A DNA stretch of 64,000 bases from Platerodrilus igneus (taxonomy: Eukaryota; Arthropoda; Insecta; Coleoptera; Lycidae), in NCBI GenBank assembly GCA_036346225.1, contig JARFIW010000999.1, forward strand, positions 3,207,001-3,271,000, given 5' to 3'. The position numbers and the translations under genes are program-made. The notes below the pieces were generated by a model. That model searched no databases. It was not told the DNA's origin and worked only from the letters and a program-made list of their open reading frames with translations. Each line of letters opens with the position of its first letter. Positions within the stretch are counted from its first letter, which is position 1. This document shows positions 30,980 to 43,360 of the stretch, piece by piece.

Positions 30980-32601
30980 TGTTACGCAATTCTTGGGCAG
31001 CCACGTTGGGCGCCAATTTTATGCTACGTTGTTCTTGTAGCCGTGCGTAACACAAAGAAATCACGGAATGACCGGGCTCAATCGGAGATTAGGGGGGGTT
31101 GTAGGAAGCAAACTGACATATAATGTATACGGCGGTAAGGAGTTAGGTACAATACCTGCAATAAAAATAGTTAAGCAAACCTGAAAGAAAAAAAAATAGT
31201 TAAGTAAACCTGAAAAAAAAGAATGTAAAAGAATGTAGAAAAAAACGGTTGGATAATCTATATAATGTAGCAACGGTAAAAGCAGTACAAAAAACTTTTA
31301 ATACAAAATGAGGTAATATTGGGGGAGCAGCAGAAACGTTTCCTCACACACCAATTAACATAAATCAAGACAAACTGTTAATACAAGATAAAAAGATAAG
31401 ACACCATTGACATGAGTAATCTAGTAGTATTAGTTTTTTTTGTTTTCTCTTTTTTTTCCAATAGTCTGCACTTCTATTGTAAAAAGTATCAACACGACAA
31501 AGAATATTGCAAAACCACGGATAGATATTTAAAGTAATAACAATAGTTAGTATTTAATAGTCTGTACTTCTATTGTAAAAGGTATCAACACGACAAAGAA
31601 TATTGCAAAACAAACGGATAGATATTTAAAGAAAGAAAACAAGTAGTAAATAGTTCACTTACAGAAAGTCCTGCAGTAACGAAGTACTTCACCCTTGATT
31701 GTGATGGGGTTGATAGAATTTAGTACACTTACACTAACCACACCGACGCACTTCACTGGTGTTAGCAACAGACATTATCATACTAATGGAACCATGTGGC
31801 ATTGATAAATTTCTTGTCAATTCCATTTCCCGAGAAAACAACTTCGAAATATTTTGTAACACAAATCGCAAAAATTGTAATAAAAATTTAGAATTTAGAA
31901 TCACGTCATTTGTAAGCTGGAATCACTGTAACATGTTAGTTGCCAAACACGTTTTTACCTTAACTGGCCAACATTATTGTTAAGAGAGATAGTGCACGAA
32001 GATATGTCTGTAACCTTATTTCAAAAAAACCCAAAATGGGAAAGCATGTTATAGAATTAATTTGCTAATGAATACGTTGACAACTAAATAAGTATCTTGC
32101 ACTAAGAAAAAAAAAGACGAGCTGTACATCGTATTTACTTGCTTGTAATCGCAGTTACCGTTCTTGCATTTTAAGTACAATACGTTGTAATACGATGGCG
32201 AAGCCACAATGAGTGAAGTAAGTAAGTCCGTAAGTAAGTCCGTCAGATGTTCCGTAACGCACGTTATTTCAAAAGAAAACTCAACAATTTAAGGAACAAA
32301 GAAACACAATCGGTAACAGCACGTGTAGTTGAGTAAACACGTTCGCCTATAAAAGCATCCTTCAATCAATGTAATTAATAAATAGAACAAAAGACAAACT
32401 ACAACTGCTCATCTGTAGATAAAAAATAGTTGTTAGCATAACATCTGAGCGCCTCTTATCTCGGCTTCGATAAATAACATAAGGAACCAAAATTTATAAG
32501 ACGAATAATTCAATTTATTTATTAATGTAAATTAACCGTTATACAACCAGCTATACAAAACGATGTATTTTAAGTACGCTATACAGAAAGGGAGCGTAAC
32601 A
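30980..32601 (-). repeat. 3' LTR, family D, complete (1622 bp)
   Basis: On the minus strand it starts TGTTACGCTCCC at 32601 and ends TTGCGTAACA at 30980. A two-unit tandem repeat of about 105 bp lies at 31468-31640. Near its end (31016-30995) is TTGGCGCCCAACGTGGC, which looks like a lysine-type primer site although it lies inside the repeat. The open frame at 31759 recurs in the other LTR and is not a gene. Confidence 0.9.
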
Positions 32602-32613
32602 AATTCCCCCCCA
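32602..32613 (-). promoter_or_regulatory. Polypurine tract
   Basis: On the minus strand GGGGGGGAATT lies directly before the TGTTACGC start of the 3' LTR. This is the second-strand primer of LTR elements and fixes the minus orientation. Confidence 0.85.
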
Positions 32614-33426
32614 GCAAAATTAACAGGTCGGGGTAGGGAACGAGAAGCAGAGGACGAACGACGTTAACAACAACCGGACTCGACAAGGAAAACGAAAAAA
32701 CTATAACAATCCAATCAGAACCAACACAAAAAAAAGAGAAAAAAAATTTTCCGGCTCGAAGGACCAAAATGTCGGACAAAAATAAGAGTCAAGAAATCCA
32801 CAGGGGAAGATAGGTAAGTAGTAGCAATCGAAGAGGACCAAGGTGTAACGGCATAAACGCTACCAAAGTCGTCAAAGGACGGATGTCTCTTTAGAAAAGA
32901 AACAGCACAGTTTCCAACCTTAAGAAAATTGATTTCGCGCGCAGAAACCAAAAGAAAAGAAAAGTAGCAAGGAAGGAAACCAACAGCAATAGCCAACATA
33001 AGACACAAGTGTCAAGCCTTAAGTAAGCTAGGGAATGACAAACGGAAAACTGGAAAAAGTAACGAAAGGCTTCAACTGTGGTACCAAGGAGAAAAAAAAA
33101 GTCGTATAATACAACCAAGTAAGAAAAGTAATTTGCTAATAGACCCAAAAGTCGACTAAGTCGTGATTCCTAAAGGACAGAAAGTAGGCCTAAAGAGCAA
33201 CTACCACAGGAGCAGATATAACGAGTGATCGAAGTCAGTACATCAACTAACCGCAAGGAAAACCAGTCAGGGAAAAAAAATGGACAGGAATGTGGAATTA
33301 AAGAAAACCCGGAAAAAGTAGAAGAAAAAAAAATAAAAGTCATCACACAATACTACGAAATATGTAAAATATCACAGATAAAGCTCATGAGAGGAAGGAA
33401 TCGTATAACGTAGGGAGACGAGTGGA
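32614..33426. other. Internal 3' region of the family-D element
   Basis: Between integrase and the polypurine tract. Hydrophobic minus-strand frames (32579-33148) are Phe/Leu-rich translations of A-rich DNA and show no envelope signature. Treated as untranslated. Confidence 0.55.
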
Positions 33427-33870
33427 TTACGGACGAAATTTGCGGCGCTTGCGTCGCCAAAAAGACAACAGATCTAGATTGGGGACATTAGGATTATCAG
33501 GATGGGCAGGTTTTAGGTCTTTGACATGCCATATGGATTTGTGACCGGAAGGATCGGTAAGCTCATAAGTCCAGGGAGTAACAACTTTAGATATAGGAAA
33601 AGGACCAAGGAACTTAGGAGCAAGTTTGGCGTTAAAATGACGGGAAGCATCGGACCGAGCAAAATTACGACGCCAAACGGAATCACCTAGTTGATAGGAG
33701 ACGGGACGGTGACGGAGATTATAGCGGCTTTGAATTTTTTTATAACCAGCAGAAAGTTTTTTTAGAATGTGGGAACGGATATGTTTAAAATGTTCAGGAT
33801 CAGGGGAAGGATGTTCGGGATCAGGAATGTACATGTCGTTTATTTCGGACAACTCCCGAAATAATCGCCG
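33427..33870 (-). pseudogene. Integrase C-terminal domain of the family-D element
   Basis: A 141-codon open frame with IQSRYNLRHRPVSYQLGDSV, APKFLGPFPISKVV, SIWHVKDLKPAHP. It is the SH3-like end of Gypsy integrase, followed by a basic tail (FWRRKRRKFRP). The catalytic core upstream is gone, replaced by an inverted reverse-transcriptase scrap. Confidence 0.88.
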
Positions 33871-33888
33871 GAAAGGATATGCTCACAA

Positions 33889-33988
33889 TCAAATCACCCA
33901 AAGAGATGCCTATCCGCTTCCTTATATTTCCACCATCCTTGACCGTCTCCGCGATGCTCGTTACCTTTCATCCTTAGATATCCGTTCC
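33889..33988 (+). pseudogene. Gypsy reverse-transcriptase scrap, inverted within the element
   Basis: Plus strand reads QRDAYPLPYISTILDRLRDA, then YLSSLDIRSA, a classic Gypsy reverse-transcriptase block, then runs straight into the truncated LTR with GCA shared at the joint. It points the opposite way to integrase at 33427-33870. Confidence 0.85.
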
Positions 33989-35121
33989 GCACTTCTATTG
34001 TAAAAAGTATCAACACGACAAAGAATATTGCAAAACCACGGATAGATATTTAAAGTAATAACAATAGTTAGTATTTAATAGTCTGTACTTCTATTGTAAA
34101 AGGTATCAACACGACAAAGAATATTGCAAAACAAACGGATAGATATTTAAAGAAAGAAAACAAGTAGTAAATAGTTCACTTACAGAAAGTCTTGCAGTAA
34201 CGAAGTACTTCACCCCTGATTGTGATGGGGTTGATAGAATTTAGTACACTTACATTAACCACACCGACGCACTTCATTGGTGTTAGCAACAGACATTATC
34301 ATACTAATGGAACCATGTCGCATTGATAAATTTCTTGTCAATTCCATTTCCCGAGAAAACAACTTCGAAATATTTTGTAACACAAATCGCAAAAATTGTA
34401 ATAAAAATTTAGAATTTAGAATCACGTCATTTGTAAGCTGGAATCACTGTAACATGTTAGTTGCCAAACACGTTTTACCTTAACTGGCCAACATTATTGT
34501 TAAGAGAGATAGTGCACGAAGATATGTCTGTAACCTCATTTCAAAAAAACCCAAAATGGGAAAGCATGTTACAGAATTAATTTGCTAATTAATACGTTGA
34601 CAACTAAATAAGTATCTTGCACTAAGAAAAAAAAAGACGAGCTGTACATCGTATTTACTTGGTTGTAATCGCAGTTACCGTTCTTGCATTTTAAGTACAA
34701 TACGTTGTAATACGATGGCGAAGCCACAATGAGTGAAGTAAGTAAGTCCGTAAGTAAGTCCATCAGATGTTCCGTAACGCACGTTATTTCAAAAGAAAAC
34801 TCAACAATTTAAGGAACAAAGAAACACAATCGGTAACAGCACGTGTAGTTGAGTAAACACGTTCGCCTATAAAAACATCCTTCATTCAATGTAATTAATA
34901 AATAGAACAAAAGACAAACTACAACTGCTCATCTGTAGATAAAAAATAGTTGTTTGCATAACATCTGAGCGCCTCTTATCTCGGCTTCGATAAATAACAT
35001 AAGGAACCAAAATTTATAAGACGAATAATTCAATTTATTTATTAATGTAAATTAACTGTTATACAACCAGCTATACAAAACGATGTATTTTAATTACGCT
35101 ATACAGAAAGGGAGCGTAACA
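33989..35121 (-). repeat. 5' LTR, family D, truncated at its inner end
   Basis: Co-linear with 31468-32601 and about 98.6% alike by eye count. The missing 488 bases are those that would lie next to the primer site. The outer end and CGTT duplication are intact. Confidence 0.9.
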
Positions 35122-35125
35122 CGTT

Positions 35126-35689
35126 GCAAGACTAGTGTAGTTTAATTAAACCATTGTTATTTGATAAACATATCAACAATATGTCTAGTTGTAGTGTTAT
35201 GTAAGGAAGAGATTTTGTTTGTATCTGAGCTACGTTTTATGGTGCATGCCTATTAAACGATGATATTATGGATGGCCATCCTAAACGGACCTGCACCTTG
35301 AAGAAATTGTAGAATACTAGAATGGGTAGAATGGTTTGCGTAATTGAGAGAGCTAAAGAGCCGAACTATGTCTACCAAATTAATGGTGTTTAATGAGAAA
35401 TTAGACCAAGACATGTTATCGAAAGAGAGCAGTGGTTCTCTCGGTACTTAGAGTGGCAGAAACCATGGGGGTCGGTATGGCATTTTAAGACACACTACTG
35501 TGATGTGGAAGGCAACGGGAAACTACCACATTACATTCCAAGTACACAGCATATGAAAATTGTTTTAAAAAAATGATGGCGTCCTCTGGGGTAGAAGATT
35601 CCAGAGGTAAAATGGTCCCCCATTCAGATCGTTGGGAAAGGTTTATTTCGGAGGATGTGATGAGCAAGTTTAAAAAAAGAACAGGAACA
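35126..35689. other. No gene seen, possibly 5' part of the next LINE
   Basis: Only short frames. The later half may be upstream LINE sequence, but no motif is visible before 35690. Confidence 0.45.
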
Positions 35690-35696
35690 TTTTGCG

Positions 35697-36417
35697 AGTC
35701 GGAGCTTGGAACATTAGAAACATGTGACAGGTAGTTAAACTAAAAAATCTGAAAATTGAAATGCCTAGGTTAACATTAGGCATAGTAGGGATGAGCTAAG
35801 TTCGGTGGCCAGAGGCGGAGGATTTTTGGAACAAAGACTTTAGGGTAATTCATATAGGCTCAGTGGAAGGAAATGAGGGTGTAGGGATAGTTCTGCGGAA
35901 ACATTGTGTAGAAAGCTACTTACGAAAGAACGAAGGAGTACTCGTTGTTACATTAGAATCTAAATACGGTAATAATACAAGTTTACATATCCACCTCTAG
36001 CTACAGTGAGGAAGAGAGAAACAATCTACGAAGATATTGAAGACACTAAGATTCGCAAAAGAGCATGGAGATTTAATAATTACATGAGAGTTTAATGCAG
36101 TCATAGGTGACAGTAGGAAAGGAGCTGTAGTAAATTTATTTGGTTTTTGAACAAGAAACTGGGTAAATAAGCTGATACAATTTTGTGACGAAAACAAGTT
36201 AATCATCACAATTACTTATTTCAACATCATGCTAGAAGACGATTTTATGAAAGATGTCAAGAGACATGGAGAGATATAAAATAGATTACATTCTTGTTAG
36301 ACAACGGTTTATGAATCAAGTAAAAGACTGTAAAAGCTACCCGGAAGCAGATATAGACACTGACCACAACATAATAATTATGAAAGCCCCACTTAGATTT
36401 AAAAATTTTAAAAAGGA
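35697..36417 (+). pseudogene. LINE AP-like endonuclease domain, decayed
   Basis: In broken frames: VGAWNIRNM (compare GTWNVRTM), EMPRLTLGIVGMS.VRWPE, VGIVLRK, and a last open piece MERYKIDYILVRQRF...DTDHNIIIMK. IDYILVR and SDH-type blocks are the metal- and DNA-contact parts of APE-like nucleases. Stops throughout. Confidence 0.8.
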
Positions 36418-37112
36418 ATGGAAAGGTACTTTAACCTTGAGGAACTAGAAGATATAGATACCCACCAAACATCTGAGAAAAAGTCAAATGAATTGTTGAA
36501 AGATATCAAGAACATTTTTGATACTAAGAAAGTAGACGCAGAATGGAATAACATTAAAATCCTGCTTAGACATTGCGGCCAGAGATATTCTAAGATACAG
36601 ACAAAAAGGAAATATAAACAAAGGATATTCTGAATTTAATAGAAAAAAGGCACAATACAAAATCAAGGAAACAAAGATACAAAACCATAAAATGGGAAAT
36701 TATTTGCAAATGCAGGAAAGCTGAAGAACAATGGATTGAGAGAAAATCCAAAGATATACAAACTAAGATGAAAATTTGAAAAACAGGCAAAGCATACAAA
36801 CTCATTAGAATGAATTTTAGGGATATAAAGCCATATAGCAAAAATATAAGGGACGTAGGAGAAGACATCGTTATAGAAAATGTAGAGAAAGCTGAGATAT
36901 GACAAGAATATATTGGGAATTTATTTGCAGATTCAGAACTGGAAGATCTGTAACAGGAATAGACATTGAGAAGGATGACGGGATATCCTATACTTGGAGA
37001 TGAGCATTAAAGAACCTGAAAAGTAATAAGGCACCAGGTAATAAAGTGCAAACAGAATGTGTAAAAGCTGCTGAACAAGCAGTAACAGGACGTCTCTTCC
37101 AACTTGTCAGCT
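36418..37112 (+). pseudogene. LINE linker and start of reverse transcriptase
   Basis: A Lys/Glu-rich linker, then LKSNKAPGNKVQTECVKAAE (compare LKNNKAPGIDNIPAELLK), ending LFQLVS and a stop where the inserted LTR begins. Confidence 0.7.
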
Positions 37113-37116
37113 AGAT

Positions 37117-39334
37117 TGTAACGTTCTGTTTGGTTTTAGCGTAATTTAGTAGTTTAGTATGTATAAAATTTTCTAAATCAGTCCCTGTACTTATTTGGTA
37201 TTTAATATTAGCGAGTAGATATTTAGATCGTAATAGAAAGAGCGCGACGCGCACCCCTCCCTTAATTTTGTTAGGTTGTTACAGGTACTGGAAAACACGT
37301 AAGCGATTCGTGATGTAGTCTCTGGTGAAGAGGGTCGTACATTTCGTTTCCTGCGTTTTAACGCTTTTATAGCGGATTAGCAAGTTTTACAGATCTCATG
37401 ATTGTAGTGAATAATTAAGTATTTGGTGAAAAAGTAAACTGATAATGCAAAGTGCCGAACTTTCGAATGTTTGTCGTAATATCGTCCGGCTGTCGTAGGT
37501 CACAATCATTCAGTTTTGTTTGTCTGTTTATGAAGAATATTTATGCCAATCATATTTGGGAAATAGCAGTTTGGATAGTTAGAGGAGACCCCAATTATGT
37601 GTGCCGTGGGGCGTAATAATCCAATTTATTTGGGAATATAAAACGCATAGTTATCACACTCCTTGAAGTAGTTTTGAAGATGGTAAAGTCCGGCATCCCC
37701 TTTGCATTATTTAGTAGCCTGATCCACCTCGTAAGGTAAGCGAAGTTATCATATTAAATTTACTGAGCGACAAAACCAGTTCCGTACGTTACTATTAAAA
37801 GTAAACGTGCACCCCAGAACCATAAGATATTTCTTATACCTACGTCAGTGTTATAAAAATTAAATCAGTGCGTTCTGTTTTATATTCATTCAACTTGTGC
37901 CACAACCAGCTGCATGAACTAACCGATCGTCTTTAAATATTAACGTAGCAATAATTTTCCAAATTACTATTACATTTAAGACAGGTTGTTCTGAATAAAA
38001 ATTGTACCAAGGCATTTGTAGCCCTGACTTTGTTTAGATAAAATTTACAGTTGCTGTTCAAACTATTGAAGTAGGTGCTGTATGCACAAGGTGTATCACG
38101 CGTGGCATTAAAATTTTGCGTTATAGTTCATGCATCTTTGTGTCCAGATTAGAGAGTCAGGACCGGCGTGGGTCCCATGTGCACTCAACCCTACCCCTTA
38201 AATATATATATAGATTTTACATTTATGAAATTACATTGACACTGGCCAGTGCGAAAACATTATTATTCAAAGTAGAATAAGTATTTTCCTGCTTATTATT
38301 TCGAATTATTATGCCGTTTGATTGTGGCATACTAAAGTATGCAGTGTTTAATTTCACATTTCTGTTAATGTACATATGTATTTCTTTCAGCTAAACAGTT
38401 GTGAATAGAGTTAAGTTAAACATTTTTGACGTGCCTTATTTGTAAATTTAAAGTGTTAGGGTGGATCAGTCTGCTTTGCATTTTTAGTATAGAGCTTTTG
38501 GAGAGGTTATTACAGTCCCGTAAACGCGGCATGCGCGTCACAAAAGACAGTTGGTAACGATATTCGATAATGTAAAAATTGACGTGCCAATTTAGATGAC
38601 GTCACTCAATATGCAAATTAGGGCGACGCGATTTATGAAGTATGCAAATTTTAGGAAACCCCTAAGGGGTACTTACGTGAATAGGCAAAGCTTCCTTCCG
38701 AATTACTTCATGATGGTGGCGGCTTGCATCCGGATTACTTCATGATGGTTCTCGGGTTGTGGATCTCCTAAGCCAGGTTGCATCCAAATTCGGTCGTCTT
38801 CTTCCTATGTAGAGGTACGATAAGGAACGGGTTTGGGGAACGATAATCAAAAAGGTAAAAGGGAATCTACATAATAAAAAGATACGATAAGATACCAGAC
38901 CAACTACTCTTGTTCGCGTTTCGAAGGCAAGTCCTGACGCGTCTTTCCGAAATTTCCCACCACTCTTTCGTCACACGCGTCGGCGCGAAATTCGCGCAAC
39001 GCACTTCTGAAGTGACGGAAATACGCACAGCAAGTCTTTTAAATTTATGGCGCGAAATTCCCGCATATTAAAACTATATGAATGTTTAGTGCCGATTTCG
39101 GCACCTAACAAGGTTTCGACCAGTGACGAACACCTTTCTTTTCATTCAGCGTTAGATGTTACTGGTGGTGCCCACCCGATTTTGATATAATACCGAATTT
39201 TCGTCCCACTATAATTTACACCCTAGGGCAATTCGCAACCCCAACTTACGACTTTTGCTATACCCACCCCTTGCCGGCTGGAGCTAGTTTGCTGGAGATT
39301 CCGTGGTGTCGTAGTGCCGAATTGGCCCGTAACA
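37117..39334 (+). mobile_element. Solo LTR-like insertion, family E, itself holding a family-C LTR
   Basis: Begins TGTAACG and ends CCGTAACA. The flanking four bases AGAT and ATAT match at three of four, so the duplication is imperfect. Without the inner LTR (38508-39110) it is about 1.6 kb. No gag or pol motifs, so read as a solo LTR. LINE sequence resumes on the right with MYETGEIPKDFK, which is what should follow LFQLV. Confidence 0.7.
38508..39110 (-). mobile_element. Solo LTR, family C copy 4 (603 bp), nested in LTR E
   Basis: On the minus strand begins TGTTAGGTGCC and has the family-C body (TTTCGCGCC, CGACGCG). Flanked by AGGT at 38504-38507 and 39111-39114. The 3' terminus reads GTAATA instead of GTAAGA. 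Most diverged of the four copies. Confidence 0.88.
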
Positions 39335-39338
39335 ATAT

Positions 39339-40690
39339 GTATGAAACAGGTGAGATACCCAAAGATTTCAAACATCATAGCTACTATATCAAAAAACAGA
39401 GGTGCCAATAGATATGGAAATTTTCGAACAATAAGTTTAACAACACACTTGTCAAAAATATTAGCTAGAATTGTACAAAGACAAATGAAGAAACGGGCTG
39501 AAGAAATACTAGGAGAAGATGAATTTGGGTTTAGACAAATAGGGGAACATGGGATGCCAATTTAGCTTTATGGGTGATATAAATGAGAAAACAATAGAAA
39601 AAGAAGAAAGTGATGTAGGGTTTGTAGATGGAAAAAGTATTCGACAATGTAAAATGTGAAAAAATGTTTGAAATACTAAAAAAGATAAGAATGAGTTATA
39701 GGGATAGTTGGATAGTATATGGATTATACAAAGAGCAAACAACAGCAATAGAATTTGAGCAGGAATGTAGATAAGTAATTATTAGAAAAGCGGCAAGAGA
39801 GGGATATGCACTATCCTCACTAATTCATAACTTTTATATCGAAGAGACAATAAACACTGCCAAATGCAGATAGACATTTGGAATTATTATGCAGGAACAT
39901 AGGATTAATGTGCTTAGACTCACAGACGAATAGCGGTATTAACATCTAGCAAGGAAGAGTTAGAAGCTGTTCTTAATAAAATGAAAACAGTACTAACAGA
40001 CAGTATGGTATGAAAATTAACAAAAATAAAACTAAAGTACTGGTATGTAAAGAAGAGTAAATAAGTCAAAAACCAGAATACAAATAGGAAACCAGAATTT
40101 ATAATTGGTTAGGGATTTCTCTTACCTTGGAAGTCAAATAATGCAATATGGAGAAAGTGCAAAAGTAGTGAAACAAAGAGGTCGTACTGCATTTATCAAG
40201 AAAAACAAGTTCTATGTTTGCAACAAACATGGACAAGGAAAACACTACTGAAAGCATATGTATGGAGCACAGCATTGTACGGCTGTGAAACTAAACAGTT
40301 GGAGAAGCATACAAAAGAAAGATTGAAGCCTTTGAAATGTGGTGCTAGAGACTTATGATGAAGATATCATGGACAGACAATGTTAATAACAAAGAGGTAT
40401 GTACTAGAAATGGTCGGAAAAAAGAATTATGTGGAAAACAGTAAAAAAATAAGAGAGATAGAATGATGACATGTTCTAAGGCATGAACGAGTAGTGCGGG
40501 ATATATTACAAGCAGAGATAGGAAAAAATAGAGGTAGAAGTAGAACTAGCTTAGACTATTGCACACAAATAGTGAAAGATGTAGGCTGTGGAAATTTCAG
40601 AGGAATATATAGGTAAACTCAGAATAGGAAACAATGGAAGTATGCATACAACTAGTTGCAGAACTGAAAACCTAATGGTGAATGATGATT
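39339..40690 (+). pseudogene. LINE reverse transcriptase remainder and C-terminus
   Basis: GEIPKDFK, then RYGNFRTISLTTHLSKILAR, EDEFGFR, later FSYLGSQIMQYGES (YLGS block), then AFEMWC.RLMMKISWTDNV near 40330-40385. These are characteristic of a widespread arthropod LINE type. Stops in every segment. Confidence 0.8.
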
Positions 40691-41559
40691 ATGGATGGGC
40701 TAAGAAAACCTACTTTGGCATCCAAGTTAGGTAATATGTTTACTATGTTCCAATGTTCATTGTTAGCATCAAAAGCTAGATCATGTATATTAATACATGT
40801 CAAGTCTCTAAATCTAATGATACGTTCCTAGTTGTTTCGAAGTATTCAAGTTGAATTCACAAAAAAATAAGTTATGATCTGTTTTTTAGAAGTCAGCAGT
40901 TCTATATGAAGTAACGTGGGCTGGAGTAAATGATATCAATCAAAGTTGACGAAATTTCTGTTACTCGTATTGTTTTCTGTAAATTTTGATTGAGGTTAAA
41001 AATATTAAGTAAAGAACTTATCACAATTTGTGTCATGGAATGAAATCTAAATCTAAATCTTCCAATTAAACATAATATTTTCATATTTAGTGAAAATGTG
41101 ATTAACAATCTAAGTAAGTACTTGGAAATCTGTAGACAAGTAATACTGTAATTGTTTGTTTGGATCTTAAAAGTAATCCATTATTGCTCTAACGTTGGAT
41201 GATCAAAATAATGTTGTTAATGTTTTGTGAAGTAAATTATATCTGATATACCAGCATACACCACTGCCCCTTGTTGACGATCAGCTCTATTTAGTTTGTA
41301 TTCTGCAATGTTAATTAACGTGGATGGAAAATTTTTACATACCTGTGTCTCAATAATTCCAATGTGATCACATTTATTGGATAAGTGTCAGAAGTTTACT
41401 TGATATAAAGCACACGCTAATTAGACTGGTAGAAATAAGCTTAACAACATTTAGTACTGCCATAGTGGTGTAGAAGATCTTGTTGGTAAGACGCCAGAAA
41501 CTATAGCTTTGTAAGTAGAAAAAGTTTGGCAGGTGGCTCTGTTCTAAAACTGAGCATCA
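40691..41559. other. No gene seen
   Basis: AT-rich spacer between the LINE tail and the first recognisable part of the next decayed gene. Confidence 0.5.
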
Positions 41560-42552
41560 AGTTGTAGTAAAACAAACACAGTAGAGATTATCACGACAAA
41601 TATAGAAATTTATTGAAACCATACAAAAAACTAAAAGCTGTTGAAAATTATTGCAGGAAACTAAAAGAATTCTTGGCAAATAGTAAAAAGCTTTTCGACA
41701 TTGCAACTTGTAAGTGTTTAAATCAAGAGGTTTCATGGTGAAAGAAGCCGAAAAATTTCAATAAATGGGTGACTATTTATGAGCAATCGACGATCTGAAA
41801 GAAAAATGACTATAGGAGGAGTCAGTAAAATTGTTACAAAAGCTAAAGTTGATAGAAAATGTAAACGCGTGGCGTATAAAATAGCAACGGCATTATCTTC
41901 TATAATTCAAACCCCTGACTATCGCTGATACAAGTACAAAGTACAGAAAACAATCTTCAATTTTTGGTAATAGATCAAATATTTCATTTTATTATAGGTT
42001 TAAAGATAACTTTTTGTTTTAGAAACAGCAAATAGTTTTATTAGAAGAACCTTCTGAAAAGTCAGTTCTGACTAAAAAGACGCAAAAATACCAGCAGTAA
42101 ACAATGTAAACATTCCTGAGGAAACTATACATACAAAAAGATAATTTGCTGTAGTGGCGAGGGCTCTTGGCCATTATGAAATTTTAAATACAGCAGGAAC
42201 TGCAAAAGTGTCGGCAACATTACAAGACATTGGCTAAATAAACAAAGAAGAGTACTCCAAGATAGTGGTCAGAAATCTAATCTATTGGTCACGTGCAAAT
42301 GAACAAAATATTTTAAAAAGTAAAGCAGGTAATACTTGCAGTGACTAATGTATTTTGACTTGATTTTAATGGTCGGAAGGATAAAACGCTTATGACAATT
42401 GATGATTATATACGTAAAGGTATCAGGAAGGATCATATATCATTGGTCTAGGAACGTGGTTCGATTTATTTGGGACACATATGTCATCTTTTGAAGCAAC
42501 ATTTTTTATGAAAAGTAACTTTCACAATTTTTTTGGTGATAACGTGATATAT

Positions 42553-43360
42553 TGTTACGTGCCAAGGGTCACTTAAACATTGTTATTAGTTTAGTTTTGA
42601 TGTATGGAAGTTTCGCGCCATAATTTCCAAAGACGCAGTGCACGGGAATTTTGAATAGACTAGGCATGTGCTTCCGATACGTCATAGTAGTGCATTTGCA
42701 CAGATGGCGTGACCCTAGAGGGGTAAACGAATAACTTCGTGCCGATGTGAAAAAGACAAAGGAGTGGGGAAGTTTCCGGTTCTCTCTCTATAACGTGGCT
42801 TTTTGCCTGGTATCTTCGAGTGGAGTGGTCGTTCCTTTGGTAATGTATCGTTAGGTTTACCTATGTAGATTTCCTTTGCTTGATTATCTTTTGTTTGTCT
42901 ACCCTTACCATTTTCCTGCCCTTTCCCTACATAGGTAGGCGACAATCTGAGAGCCACCTAGGCATACCGATCTCCACGACTCTGGAGGAAGACCTCATGA
43001 CTGCTGTAGCTGGCCGGAGCTGATCCGAACGCTTTTGTAGAGCGTCGGCGTATCATCTCTAATCCCTCCGGGAGGAGCCCTGATGGACTAGGTTGGAGGC
43101 CTACCCTAGCGCAACTTCGCGGGAATCTGGACCTATTATGTGAGTACTTCATAGTTTATATTGTTCGCTTTTATCTTTGCTTTAAACTTAATATGTAAAT
43201 TTCCGAAGTATTGCGTAATATTGGGGACGTCATTGGTAGATGACCGCGCCCAAATCTGTATAAGATTAGCGCTGCCAACCACCGATGGTGTCTAGTAAAC
43301 CTCGCTCCCGGTGTTGTATTTATCGAACTTTTAAAATGTAACCACCGGGTGAATGTAAGA
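42553..43360 (+). mobile_element. Solo LTR, family C copy 2 (808 bp)
   Basis: Begins TGTTACGTGCC, ends AATGTAAGA, flanked by ATAT at 42549-42552 and 43361-43364. Contains the TGTATAAGATTAGCGC core-promoter-like string near 43257. Minus-strand frames inside it are not genes. Confidence 0.9.

Larger units (their letters stand above)
30980..35121 (-). mobile_element. LTR retrotransposon, family D, young but internally rearranged
   Basis: Ends TGTTACGC and GCGTAACA, flanked by CGTT at 30976-30979 and 35122-35125. Minus orientation: 5' LTR 35121-33989 (inner end missing), a reverse-transcriptase scrap in the opposite direction (33889-33988), integrase C-terminus (33870-33427), 3' untranslated part, polypurine tract, complete 3' LTR (32601-30980). 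The two LTRs differ at about 16 positions over 1133 bases by eye (about 1.4%), so the insertion is recent relative to its neighbours. No gag or most of pol. Confidence 0.9.
35690..40690 (+). mobile_element. Endonuclease-type LINE (RTE-like), decayed, split by an LTR
   Basis: Endonuclease at 35697-36417, linker and start of reverse transcriptase to 37112, an inserted LTR (37117-39334), then reverse transcriptase and C-terminal region to about 40690 with an (ATGATG)-like tail. Many stops in every domain. The clade name is from remembered motifs such as YLGS and AFEMWC. The 3' end matches the fragment at 8906-9125. Confidence 0.82.

Noticed and set aside
31468..31640. Two-unit direct repeat as a possible CRISPR-like array
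   Set aside because: Only two long units, inside an LTR, in a eukaryotic genome; simple tandem duplication.
31759..31983. Frame repeated at 34277-34483, which looks like a conserved gene
   Set aside because: Both are the same stretch of the two family-D LTRs; an indel changes the C-terminus in one.
32579..33148. Hydrophobic minus-strand frames that could be an envelope protein
   Set aside because: Phe/Leu-rich translation of A-rich DNA in several overlapping frames, no signal peptide, cleavage site or Cys pattern.
36484..36905. Overlapping minus-strand frames rich in Phe, Tyr, Ile
   Set aside because: Antisense of the Lys-rich LINE linker; composition artefact.
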